DNA from: Bacteroidota bacterium | GTDB taxonomy: Bacteria; Bacteroidota; Ignavibacteria; Kryptoniales; JAKASW01 | Direction: 5' to 3' | NCBI GenBank assembly: GCA_021789975.1 | Contig: JAJYIT010000006.1 | Coordinates: forward strand, 62,001-126,000 | DNA: 64,000 bases | Shown here: in pieces, positions 8,125 through 17,341 of the stretch | Layout of the letters: every line of letters starts with the position of its first letter | Position numbering within the stretch: the stretch's first letter is position 1 | Translations under genes and position numbers: made by a program | Notes under the pieces: generated by a model | The model's database searches: none | Told to the model about the DNA's origin: nothing | What the model saw: the letters and a program-made list of their open reading frames with translations, nothing else

Positions 8125-11088
8125 ATGTTAAAGAAATTTGCTATTTGTTTGCTCCTCGCGGCAGCGATTCCCGGTTTGACGTACGCCCAGTACGGAAAAA
8201 TCTCCGGGAAGGTCACCGACAGCCAGACTAATGAGCCTCTGGTCGGAGCCACTGTCTTTGTTGAAGGCACGACTTTTGGGGCCTCAACTGACATAAATGG
8301 AAATTACTTCATACTCAATGTTCCAGCCGGAACCTACAATCTTAAGACTACCTACATTGGGTATCATTCCTTGACAATCGCTCAGGTCAGGGTTCTTGCA
8401 GGCCTGACAAGAGATCTGAACATAAAACTTACGAGCACGTCCGTCCAGGCTCCCGCGGTTGAGATCATAGCCAAGCGGCCCTTGATCGAGAAAACAGCTA
8501 CCCATGCCGTGGAAATCACTACTGCATCGGAAATCAGGGAGCTCCCTGTTCGCGGCGTGCAGTCTTACTTTAGTCTCCAGCCCGGTGTTGTTGTGCAAAA
8601 CGGCGCAGTGTATATGAGAGGAAGCAGAGCCAATGAGGTGGGCTACCAATTGGAAGGCGCGACCACTACTAACATTGTCGGCAGTGGCAATTTAGTGAAC
8701 ACCATACCGGAAGCCCTTCAGGAAGTAAGCGTGCAAGAAGGAGGTTACGGCCCTGAGTATGGCGGGTCTAACAGCGGTTTCATACAGCAAACTTTCAAAA
8801 CCGGCGGTTCCAGATGGAACATCACTGCCCAGGCCGAAACCGACAATTTCGGAAATTATCCCGGGAAGAAATTTGCCGACACCTATTCGTATGGGTATTC
8901 TGATTATGTAGTTACTCTAGGAGGTCCGGTATTTTCTGATCATGTGAAGCTCTTCCTGGCAGGCGAGAACAACTACTTTGCCGATAACTGGGCCGGAGGT
9001 CCTCTCTTCTGGTCTGGCGCGAATTTCGGATATCTGAAGGATGGCGGTGCTTTTGGAGGTCAAGCCGGCGATTCCGCGCATGTCGCTTGGCCGTCAGGAA
9101 ACCTTCCCAGAGGAATGAACAACCGCTACACCCTGAACGGTACATTGCTGCTCGATTACATGCCCCTCCAGATAAGGTTGGCGGGAGCATTCAGCTCTAA
9201 TGAGCAATCGAACAACTCGACCTTATTTGATATTTATGATCTCTCGGAAACGGGTCTGTTCCAATCACAGAATGCTCTTTTGAATGCAAAAATCAGCTAC
9301 TTCTTGTCTGCAAACACATTTTTCGAGTTGAACCTCGATTATCTCGATTACAGAGATATGACAACAGATCCTAACTACGGGACAAACGTCCTTGCTTACG
9401 GCGACAGCCTCGCCGCAGCCGCTCATGGCTGGACCTATCGCTCGTTGACAACCGGCCCGGCAGCTTACGACTTCGCCAGTTTCCCGTTTGATCGTCCCGG
9501 AACTAATCTCACCGGATTCGGAAAGGATCACAACGGTTATCTGGGTGGTTCAGTGAACTTGACTTCTCAGATTGGGAACCACGAAATCAGAATCGGTGGA
9601 TCGTATCAGTACTGGACTGTTCGCTCTTACGGAAATGTCGGCGCAGGTACGTTCTACGCCTTCGAAAGCAACCCTGATTCTGCGAGAATAGCCGGTGCAG
9701 CGGCTGACATTCTCAATTCAAATTATGTAAACAACTACGGTTATGACCCCTTCGGAAATGTTTACAACGGCAGTGGTCCATACGGAGCAAAGCATCCCTA
9801 TTTTGCTGCTGGCTACATCCAGGACAGAATCGAGTTCAACGATCTGGTCGTCAATCTCGGTTTGCGACTAGACGACATCTTCATGGACAGTTGGGATTTC
9901 CCAGATTTGTCCAATCCGGGGTTCAGCCCTTATAATTATTCGGTGTATCCATATTCTACGACGGATTCACTTGGCTACACGACCAGCCGTGTTCTTACAT
10001 ACCTCGAGCCCCGACTCGGGTTCTCGTTCCCTGTGACGGACAGGACTGTCTTTCACCTTGAATACGGAAAGTTTGTGCAAGCGCCTCAGTTGAATGATGT
10101 GTATGCGGGTCCTGCAGCGGCAACAGAAGTCTTCCAAGCTTTCTACTACTTCACAGGTGGCGGATTCGGTTACAACCTTGGTCCGATCAGGACAACGCAA
10201 TATGAGGTCGGTTTGTCTCAACAGTTCACCGATTTCGCAGCATTTGACGCCACTGCCTTCTACAAGAACGTTCAAGGTCAGTTGACAGACGTTATCATAC
10301 AGCATTCACCCTCTGCTCTGGCTGGAAATTACGAGATGTTCCAGAACGGTGACTTCACAACCGTTATGGGTCTTGAATTCAGCTTGCATGTTCGTAGAAT
10401 TCAGAGACTCGCGGCAGACATCAACTACACCCTTCAGGATGCCCGCGGTACAAACTCGTTCGCAACCGGTTCACTGGCATTGGAGACTGCAGCCGGGATC
10501 CCGGTTACTATGATCACGCCTCTCGATTATGCCCAGGGCAACAGAGGTTCGGTGATGCTTGACTATCGTTTCGGAAAGAACGACGGTGGGCCGATTCTAC
10601 AGCAGTTGGGTTTGAATCTTCTCTTCACATTCAACTCTGGTCATCCTTATACGTTGGCCGCAGGTGGTGCAGGTCAGACTGCCGCATGGATGGGAGCAAT
10701 CCTGTACAATAGCGACGGTCGTGGCCGATACCCGGTGGAACCGATAAACAGTTCCACAACCCCATGGGTCTACGAGCTGGATGCGAGGCTTGATAAGAAC
10801 TTCGATTTGCCTGGCGGAACAGCTCTTGATATCTATATTTATGCCCAGAATCTGCTTAACACACAAAACGTTATCAACGTTTATTACCGAACAGGGAATG
10901 CATACTCAGATGGTTTCCTTTCGACGCCTTCGCTGAGTAACACCATTGTTGCGGCTAACGGTTCACAGTTCGTTCCGCTTTACGATGTTGTTAACGGCCT
11001 GGATGAACAAAACCAGCGGACTCAGAACGGGTTCGACAACTTCGGAATGCCTCGCCAGATAAGGATAGGCGCGAGATTGGAGTTCTGA
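8125..11088 (+). CDS. TonB-dependent receptor, 987 aa (module B, first)
   Basis: AAAGGAGGA precedes ATG 8125. A signal peptide (to LTYAQ) leads to a CarboxypepD_reg-like domain at ~22-105 (ISGKVTDSQTNEPLVGATV, GNYFILNVPAGTYNL). A plug follows (~125-235; ELPVRGVQSYFSLQPGVV, YMRGSRANEVGYQLEG), then a long barrel ending in IRIGARLEF. It is longer than the module A receptor and belongs to a different TBDR subgroup. That subgroup also includes the decayed receptor at 49224. The T9SS cargo gene follows within the same transcript. Confidence 0.9.
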   Translation: MLKKFAICLLLAAAIPGLTYAQYGKISGKVTDSQTNEPLVGATVFVEGTTFGASTDINGNYFILNVPAGTYNLKTTYIGYHSLTIAQVRVLAGLTRDLNIKLTSTSVQAPAVEIIAKRPLIEKTATHAVEITTASEIRELPVRGVQSYFSLQPGVVVQNGAVYMRGSRANEVGYQLEGATTTNIVGSGNLVNTIPEALQEVSVQEGGYGPEYGGSNSGFIQQTFKTGGSRWNITAQAETDNFGNYPGKKFADTYSYGYSDYVVTLGGPVFSDHVKLFLAGENNYFADNWAGGPLFWSGANFGYLKDGGAFGGQAGDSAHVAWPSGNLPRGMNNRYTLNGTLLLDYMPLQIRLAGAFSSNEQSNNSTLFDIYDLSETGLFQSQNALLNAKISYFLSANTFFELNLDYLDYRDMTTDPNYGTNVLAYGDSLAAAAHGWTYRSLTTGPAAYDFASFPFDRPGTNLTGFGKDHNGYLGGSVNLTSQIGNHEIRIGGSYQYWTVRSYGNVGAGTFYAFESNPDSARIAGAAADILNSNYVNNYGYDPFGNVYNGSGPYGAKHPYFAAGYIQDRIEFNDLVVNLGLRLDDIFMDSWDFPDLSNPGFSPYNYSVYPYSTTDSLGYTTSRVLTYLEPRLGFSFPVTDRTVFHLEYGKFVQAPQLNDVYAGPAAATEVFQAFYYFTGGGFGYNLGPIRTTQYEVGLSQQFTDFAAFDATAFYKNVQGQLTDVIIQHSPSALAGNYEMFQNGDFTTVMGLEFSLHVRRIQRLAADINYTLQDARGTNSFATGSLALETAAGIPVTMITPLDYAQGNRGSVMLDYRFGKNDGGPILQQLGLNLLFTFNSGHPYTLAAGGAGQTAAWMGAILYNSDGRGRYPVEPINSSTTPWVYELDARLDKNFDLPGGTALDIYIYAQNLLNTQNVINVYYRTGNAYSDGFLSTPSLSNTIVAANGSQFVPLYDVVNGLDEQNQRTQNGFDNFGMPRQIRIGARLEF

Positions 11089-11148
11089 TAGATGAACCAA
11101 ATGAATGATCACAAAATTCAGGCCTTTAAAATTCAGGAGATTGCTGAA

Positions 11149-14100
11149 ATGAAATCTCACGGCAAGTATTACAAAAATGTCGGTGTGGTGGTTTTTGTTG
11201 CCTCCTTTCTGGCATTTGCATCGATAGCGTTTGCGAGGCCAAAGCCCGGGTCCAAGAAGGGACAGGGAGTCCACCAGGTACAGGGCACGCCGAGCACGAC
11301 TATCCTTGACGGCAACAACGTAACCAGCTTTTACTCCAGTAACGGGCAGAACCCGCCTAACGTGTCTGGAACATGGTCAGGCGAGTTTCCGCGCGGATCC
11401 GGAGTCGGCGACGAATACCAGGAAGGTATTATTGTGTGCGGTCAGGTGAATGACGGCTCGCTTCCGGTTGTCAGAGCTGAAGGAAACTCCTACTACAGCA
11501 GTATGGCGCCCGGCAAGATAATACAGAATGCTTCCGGGATCACCACTGGGACGACTGATCCAAATTCTCCGGATGTTAGGATTTGGAGAGTCAGGCCCGA
11601 CATTAGCCCGACTACACCCTCGAACGCGATTCCAGATTTGACAATCGATGTCTCGAGTTTTGAGCAAATCCCGACAAGTCAAGTGACTCCGTCGGAAATT
11701 CAGTCCACCGTTGAGCAATATCAAACCGACTGGAAGGAGTGGCCTGCGGATCAGGGTGCTCCATGGTACGTCGATTCTATTGGCGTTCTTCAATACAATA
11801 GTGCAACCCAGACTTTTGATCCGAGCAACCCTCATGATATCCCCGGCGTTCCGGGAGCCAGCCAGACTATTTGGTTCGTTTGTAACGACATAAACGCTGG
11901 CTCAAAGTCTCTACTTGGATCTCCACCGACCGGCATAGAAGAGCAAACCACTCTTTGGGACTACGCGAGTTCAACACCTTTGAACGATATCTTCTTTCAA
12001 CAAGCAAAGTTGATTTACGAAGGAACTGCGACAAGCAACCCGAATTCTGTTATTGACAGTTGCTACATCACTCAGTGGAGAGATCCGGACGTGGGTGACT
12101 ATAGTGTTGAACTTTCCGGATCCGATTCGACTCTCGGTATTGGATTCGGTTGGAGCGCCCCTTATAACTCCAGATATGCGGCTGTTGGGCTCGCACCGGC
12201 CGCGACTGCCATCGACTTCCTGCAGGGTCCTGCCAGGTATACCGGGAACCCCAATGATAGTGCGGTAATAGACTTTCAGTGGCGACATGGATACAGGTAC
12301 TGGTGGCTTGATAGCCCGGAGCCATATGCTCCGAGGCCGTATGTGCCCGGCACCGATCCGCCGAGCGCTTTAACCGCATATGCTTACTTCGCAGCCGGGT
12401 CGGCTCAGCTTAATGACCCTAATTGGGGTGGTAGTGACGGTGCGGGTGAGTATTACAACCTGTGTAAGGATTATCTCCCATACTCTCCTGTATGGCCTTC
12501 AACCGGAACTCCTATATATACCGCATCCGGTTACGCCTCGTCGCATGGCATCGTGACAGACTACGTTCTACCCGGTGATCCGGTGACCAGCACGGGTTGG
12601 ATCGATGGAATCGATCTGCCTCCGAGCGACAGAAGAGACCTTGAGATCTCAGGTCCTTTCACATGGAATTTACACGATACGATTGAGGTTGTGACGGCTG
12701 AAGTAGACGGTCTCGGCGTCAGCAACACATCAAGTGTCGCGGTGATGAAGTACAACGTGCAATATGCCCAGTATGCGTTTCAAAACCTGTTCAAGATTCC
12801 ATCTGCTCCGCCTTCCCCGCTCGTAACTGCTACGGCGCTTAACGACACTGTAGTGCTCGATTGGGGGGATAATTTGCCGCGTGTGAAAGCGGATGAGACT
12901 ACATCCGGTGGAGGTTTTTCGTTTGAAGGTTACAATGTATACCAGCTTCCGTCTGCGGGTGCCGGTATTAAAGATGGTACCAGAATTGCGACCTATGATC
13001 TTAAGGACGGAATTACAACAGTATTAAGTACTGAAATTGATCCTACAACCGGTATACCGATCCAGGTGCCCGTTGAATTTGGGACCGATTCAGGAATAAA
13101 GAGGTATGTTGACATAACCCAGGATGCAATTCGTAGCGCACCATTGGTTGATGGTCAGGCGTATTATTTCGCTGTGACAGCTTATTCAGTTTATCACAAT
13201 GCCCCTGGCCTGAAGGCCCCGCCATTCAGCGCACTGGAAAGTGCCCCTGTAGTCTTGACGGTCATACCACACACGGCTAATCCCGGTCTGAGCTATGGAG
13301 CGTCATTAGGTGATACTTTGAATACTGTTAAGCACACTGCTGGCAACAGTGATGGTGTCGTCGAACCTCTCGTGGTAGACCCGACTGCGCTTACCGGACA
13401 TACTTACAAGGTAACTTTCAATAATTCTCCCAGCGGCACGCTGGTGTGGAACCTGTACGATGTCACGGCCAACCAGGAAATCGTCGCAGGGGATTCGGAC
13501 TACTCAGGTGATAATCTTTATCCAATAGTGGGCGGCGTCATGGTAAAGGTTCAGGGTCCTCCGCCGCAGATCAAGTCGGCTCCGGGAAGTGAAGCTAATG
13601 GCTTCGTCGAGACAGTATATGGTGGGACGCCTTTGACGGCGTCGCAGTACGATGCGGCTGGTGCACCGTTCCACGGAAATAAGGTCTGGCACAGTCTAAA
13701 CTCAAACAAGACTTACTATGTGAGTGCAGGCGGTGGCGATGGCGATTTGGACCGTTTGCTGAGAAACAATGATCCACAGGCCGCAGCCGGTAATAATTTT
13801 AAGATCGAATGGGTAGACCCATCTGGGCCGAACTACGGAATGTGGGCGTTCGACAACGGTCAGATAGCAAAGGTGCCGTTCGCGCTGTGGAAATATGATA
13901 TAACAACAGGCGACAGCATGAGGCTTATACCCGTTCTATATTCCGGTAACGGCACTGATCCCGGTATCTTTGGTTACAAGACCAAAGATCCATACTTTGG
14001 ATATCCTGCCTCAGACTGGATTTATTGGTATTCCGACACAACTCAGGCTGATGCTTACAATGGCCAAACAGGTTACGCCGGATTTGCAGCAGCCTGCGCC

Positions 14101-14619
14101 GCAGGTGATACGACAGCGGCCGATAATTTCGGCATGACAGAATACTTCGGCAGGATGACGTTCTGCGACTACGCAGGAACGGGAAAGTTTCCGCCCACTG
14201 GCACTGTCGACATGATTTACATGACGACGCCATTGAGCACGGCGGACGTATACACATTTACAACGCCTGCTCCAACCCAGAGCACTGCTCAGGCGGAAGC
14301 GGACGTTCAAAAAGTCAACGTCTTCCCGAATCCATATTACGGCTGGCAATACCGCGAGACCAACGCTCTGAATAAACAGGTTACTTTCAACCACCTACCG
14401 CAAGTAGCCACAATTCGGATCTACAATCTCGCAGGAGTATTGGTCAAGACTATTTACAAGAATGACAACACTCAGTTCGCCACATGGAATCTTAGGAACG
14501 AAAGTGATCTACCCGTTGCAAGCGGAATCTATATTGTATACGTAGACATGGGTAAACTTGGATCGAAGATCCTGAAGTTCGCGATGGTACAACAGCAACA
14601 GGTGTTGCCGAATTATTGA
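11149..14619 (+). CDS. Large T9SS cargo protein with type A sorting domain
   Basis: The start is ATG 11149, eight bases after AGGAGA (11135-11140). It gives a clean signal peptide ending in SIAFA and leaves 60 bp after the TBDR stop. The mature protein is about 1,130 residues. A fibronectin-type-III-like segment lies at ~545-705 (FSFEGYNVYQLPS ... YYFAVTAYSVYHNAPG). The last ~95 residues are a T9SS sorting domain (VNVFPNPYYGW, IRIYNLAGVLVKTIYK, VASGIYIVYVD). The N-terminal ~500 residues match no enzyme family that I recognise. It is the intact copy of the family seen partially at 2-1585 and decayed at 50533-54339. Confidence 0.85.
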   Translation: MKSHGKYYKNVGVVVFVASFLAFASIAFARPKPGSKKGQGVHQVQGTPSTTILDGNNVTSFYSSNGQNPPNVSGTWSGEFPRGSGVGDEYQEGIIVCGQVNDGSLPVVRAEGNSYYSSMAPGKIIQNASGITTGTTDPNSPDVRIWRVRPDISPTTPSNAIPDLTIDVSSFEQIPTSQVTPSEIQSTVEQYQTDWKEWPADQGAPWYVDSIGVLQYNSATQTFDPSNPHDIPGVPGASQTIWFVCNDINAGSKSLLGSPPTGIEEQTTLWDYASSTPLNDIFFQQAKLIYEGTATSNPNSVIDSCYITQWRDPDVGDYSVELSGSDSTLGIGFGWSAPYNSRYAAVGLAPAATAIDFLQGPARYTGNPNDSAVIDFQWRHGYRYWWLDSPEPYAPRPYVPGTDPPSALTAYAYFAAGSAQLNDPNWGGSDGAGEYYNLCKDYLPYSPVWPSTGTPIYTASGYASSHGIVTDYVLPGDPVTSTGWIDGIDLPPSDRRDLEISGPFTWNLHDTIEVVTAEVDGLGVSNTSSVAVMKYNVQYAQYAFQNLFKIPSAPPSPLVTATALNDTVVLDWGDNLPRVKADETTSGGGFSFEGYNVYQLPSAGAGIKDGTRIATYDLKDGITTVLSTEIDPTTGIPIQVPVEFGTDSGIKRYVDITQDAIRSAPLVDGQAYYFAVTAYSVYHNAPGLKAPPFSALESAPVVLTVIPHTANPGLSYGASLGDTLNTVKHTAGNSDGVVEPLVVDPTALTGHTYKVTFNNSPSGTLVWNLYDVTANQEIVAGDSDYSGDNLYPIVGGVMVKVQGPPPQIKSAPGSEANGFVETVYGGTPLTASQYDAAGAPFHGNKVWHSLNSNKTYYVSAGGGDGDLDRLLRNNDPQAAAGNNFKIEWVDPSGPNYGMWAFDNGQIAKVPFALWKYDITTGDSMRLIPVLYSGNGTDPGIFGYKTKDPYFGYPASDWIYWYSDTTQADAYNGQTGYAGFAAACAAGDTTAADNFGMTEYFGRMTFCDYAGTGKFPPTGTVDMIYMTTPLSTADVYTFTTPAPTQSTAQAEADVQKVNVFPNPYYGWQYRETNALNKQVTFNHLPQVATIRIYNLAGVLVKTIYKNDNTQFATWNLRNESDLPVASGIYIVYVDMGKLGSKILKFAMVQQQQVLPNY

Positions 14620-14632
14620 CGGTTGTGTTGAT

Positions 14633-14662
14633 GTCCCGACGACGCTAAGCTGTCGTCGGGAC
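14633..14662 (+). other. Perfect 11-bp intercistronic hairpin (module B)
   Basis: GTCCCGACGAC (14633-14643) pairs with GTCGTCGGGAC (14652-14662) around an 8-nt loop. It lies between the cargo stop and the porV ribosome-binding site, exactly as the hairpin at 1601-1627 does. The stem sequences differ but the pairing is kept. No T-run follows. Confidence 0.75.
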
Positions 14663-14687
14663 GGATTAACAAACAAAGGAGTTGAAT

Positions 14688-15734
14688 ATGAAAAGAGGTT
14701 TACTTGTAATAGGCTTGATGCTGGTCGGATTTGGAGCGACATCCGCGTTCGCCCAAAGCCGTGCCGGAACCTCCGCGGCGCCTGAACTATTGATACCGGT
14801 AGGAGCCAAATACGAGGCGACCGCAGGATCAGCCAATGCTTTCGTAACTGGTGTCGACGCCATCTACTGGAATCCGGCAGGCCTGGATATGGAAAAGTCC
14901 GTCGGCGGTGCATTATTCTCGTACCGACAGTACATCGCGGGCATAGGGATAAGCTACCTTGCTGTCGGCGGTCGTTTCGGCGGACTCGGATCTCTGGCGT
15001 TGTCGATCCGTTCGTTTAATATAGGAACCATCGACGTGACGACAGAAGACCAACCCGATGGAACTGGGCAGCAGATCAGCCCGACATTCTTTACTGGTGG
15101 AATCACTTACTCGAAGCGACTGACCGATAGAATCAGTGTAGGAGCTACTGTCAATTTGATCGACGAGGGTTTCGGCAACGTGAATGCCTCCGCTGTAGGA
15201 TTCGACATTGGCGTACAGTATGAAAACCTTATCGGAATAAACGGTTTGGGACTCGGAGTAGCAGTGAAGAACGTCGGAACCGAGATGCAATATGGTGGTT
15301 CCGGTTTATACGTACAGGCGACCATACCGAGTGCCGGAATCGGATTGTCATACTACAAGGTCGAAGCGGCATCGTTCCAGCTCCCTTCTGTGATCGATAT
15401 CGGCCTTGGATATAAGAAGTCGCTCGACCACAACAATTCCCTCGAGGTTATGGGAACGTTCGAGAACAACAACTTTGGAATCGACGAGTACAGAGCAGGT
15501 GCGCAGTATGATTTCATGAAAACTCTCGCGATCCGAGCAGGCTACCTGTTCAGTCAGACCGGGGGAGCTTTCGGCAGCAGCGCTGGTACAGTCTCCCTCT
15601 TCGAAGGCTGGAGCTTTGGTGCCGGATTTGATCTCTCGAAGCTTACTGGACTTGGATTGTCCTTCGACTATGCCTTTGTTCCTGCAAGGTATTTCGGCGC
15701 AAACAATTTGTTTGACATCCACGTCGCTTTCTGA
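14688..15734 (+). CDS. PorV/PorQ-family outer-membrane protein (module B paralogue)
   Basis: 348 residues from ATG 14688, set by AAAGGAG and by identity with the module A paralogue; the in-frame TTG at 14682 is unlikely. The signal peptide ends in AFAQ. GTSAAPELLIPVGAKY and the YWNPAGLDMEKSVGGALFS block are almost unchanged from 1657-2703, and both end in a short strand with terminal Phe. It is expected to be an outer-membrane barrel of the T9SS PorV/PorQ group, encoded after its probable cargo. A terminator follows at once. Confidence 0.85.
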   Translation: MKRGLLVIGLMLVGFGATSAFAQSRAGTSAAPELLIPVGAKYEATAGSANAFVTGVDAIYWNPAGLDMEKSVGGALFSYRQYIAGIGISYLAVGGRFGGLGSLALSIRSFNIGTIDVTTEDQPDGTGQQISPTFFTGGITYSKRLTDRISVGATVNLIDEGFGNVNASAVGFDIGVQYENLIGINGLGLGVAVKNVGTEMQYGGSGLYVQATIPSAGIGLSYYKVEAASFQLPSVIDIGLGYKKSLDHNNSLEVMGTFENNNFGIDEYRAGAQYDFMKTLAIRAGYLFSQTGGAFGSSAGTVSLFEGWSFGAGFDLSKLTGLGLSFDYAFVPARYFGANNLFDIHVAF

Positions 15735-15754
15735 TCTGTTCCTGATTTTCAAAT

Positions 15755-15794
15755 GCCGCCGGGGCGTGCAACCTTGTTCGCCCGGCGGCTTTTT
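15755..15794 (+). terminator. Intrinsic terminator after porV (module B)
   Basis: GCCGCCGGGGCG pairs with CGCCCGGCGGC with one bulged G, followed by TTTTT (15790-15794). It is close in sequence to the module A terminator at 2726-2765. Confidence 0.85.
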
Positions 15795-15825
15795 GCTAAT
15801 TGCTTCATATAGGTAGAGTGGTAGT

Positions 15826-16308
15826 GTGAAACTCTTACTCGTGATACTGGCGGCCGCTGGCATTCTGGCAGGCTGCAAGTCTCCAACAGAGGCCCTTCAG
15901 CCACGCGTCACGGGGCAGTGGGCAGGATGGGGGATCTCTTCGGTTCCAGATACCATTACCGACCAACAGGATTCCATTGTTGCGATAATGAAGGGGGCCG
16001 ACTCTTGTAGTTTGACCCTAAGGGAAGACAATTCGGGGGACATAACCGGTACTGCTATAGTAGAATTTTTTATCATGGACGTGTGGTATGGTCAGGATAC
16101 GACGTATCATAGATTTTCCTATGCCTCCACGACAATAACGGGCACTGATATATACCCGTCGGTCAATATGAAAACGTCCGTGCCTTATGAAAGTATCGTA
16201 ATTCCATTGAACTATGCAGGGAAGTTTTCGAGCGAAGACCTCATCAAGGGCAATTTGTCCGACAATTATGGCAATCTTGTTTCGATGGATCTTGTAAGGA
16301 CAAAATAG
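15826..16308 (+). CDS. Small lipoprotein of unknown function
   Basis: 160 residues from GTG 15826, with a typical lipoprotein signal ending in LAGC (Cys17). The mature part is short and beta-rich with no family I recognise (TGQWAGWGISSVPD near its start, ending DNYGNLVSMDLVRTK). It is inserted between the porV terminator and the second DUF4249-like lipoprotein. Module A has no counterpart. Confidence 0.6.
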   Translation: MKLLLVILAAAGILAGCKSPTEALQPRVTGQWAGWGISSVPDTITDQQDSIVAIMKGADSCSLTLREDNSGDITGTAIVEFFIMDVWYGQDTTYHRFSYASTTITGTDIYPSVNMKTSVPYESIVIPLNYAGKFSSEDLIKGNLSDNYGNLVSMDLVRTK

Positions 16309-16441
16309 GTGCTCAACCAGTTATCATGTGCGATGGCTTCCGGATGTTCATCGCAACATGGATTTCGGGTGTTGTCCCATTTCTCTGAAGATAATGGAAG
16401 GGAGTCAGGACTCCGCATCATGCGGTGCGCGAAGGATTGAT

Positions 16442-17341
16442 TTGAAATACTCATGTCTTCGACTGTCAGCCATCTTATTGTCTGTTGGTTTCCTCGCTGT
16501 GGAGTCGTGCAATTCAAATTTCCAGCCACTGCAAGTCTATTCACCCCAGCTTGTCGTCTACGGGATAGCATTCAGCGGTGACTCGTCTATAGTAATTCGA
16601 GTCGATGCAAACAGCAGATCTCAGACGGGCGGCTCGTCTTCATCCGGATATTTGACCGGACTCAGTGGCACAATTGTCGACAAGTCGAATGGGGAAACTG
16701 TTACACTCTCTCCTGAATATGTCGGCAATGAGAATCTGCTTTCGGGGAGAATCAATTTATTGTCGGGATCGCTGCTTGACCTAAAGCTCAACGCTGCCGG
16801 ATACGACCCATGTTCAGCGAGTCTAACCGTGCTTGATAGTGGAATCATTTATCCGGCTTATTTCACAACCTCCGTCATGCAAAGCCCTGGTGCTCCGGGT
16901 CAACCCTCACCTCAGTTCACGATTTATCCATCCAGCAACACCATGGCCATCCGGCTTTCGATGACCTTGATCTATAATGGTACGGGTCCAGATGGAAATC
17001 CGGTGTCAGGAGAAGTAAGCGTGAAGCCTTCGTATCAACAAGACACTACTTCGTATCTCCTGCGCATAGGCGGAGTGACGACGACCGTCCAGTTCAATCT
17101 CTCCGATTACTTGAGTGCCTATTCTAGTGCGGTAGGCAAAATGACATCCGGTACTGTTGTAGCGGTTGTGAAGCTATTGCAGCTCGACGCGACCCTTTAT
17201 GATTTTTACAGCATTTCCAACGGATTCAACGATCCACTTACGATGCGCACGGAAAAACCGGTATTTACCAACATCACTGGAGGCTTGGGGTTCTTCGGAA
17301 GTGCAGCAGAGGACTCATTGCTGATTCAGGTGTATCCTTGA
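16442..17341 (+). CDS. DUF4249-like lipoprotein (module B paralogue)
   Basis: The open frame begins at ATG 16328. TTG 16442 fits better: AAGGA lies five bases upstream, and the product has a normal ~22-residue signal before Cys (AVESC) instead of a 60-residue leader. The body matches 3012-3956 throughout (SPQLVVYGIAFSGD, TVLDSGIIYPAYFT, ATLYDFYSISNGFNDPLTMR). The stop overlaps the next TBDR start (TTGA at 17338-17341), indicating translational coupling. Function with the receptor is inferred from this pairing. Confidence 0.65.
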   Translation: MKYSCLRLSAILLSVGFLAVESCNSNFQPLQVYSPQLVVYGIAFSGDSSIVIRVDANSRSQTGGSSSSGYLTGLSGTIVDKSNGETVTLSPEYVGNENLLSGRINLLSGSLLDLKLNAAGYDPCSASLTVLDSGIIYPAYFTTSVMQSPGAPGQPSPQFTIYPSSNTMAIRLSMTLIYNGTGPDGNPVSGEVSVKPSYQQDTTSYLLRIGGVTTTVQFNLSDYLSAYSSAVGKMTSGTVVAVVKLLQLDATLYDFYSISNGFNDPLTMRTEKPVFTNITGGLGFFGSAAEDSLLIQVYP

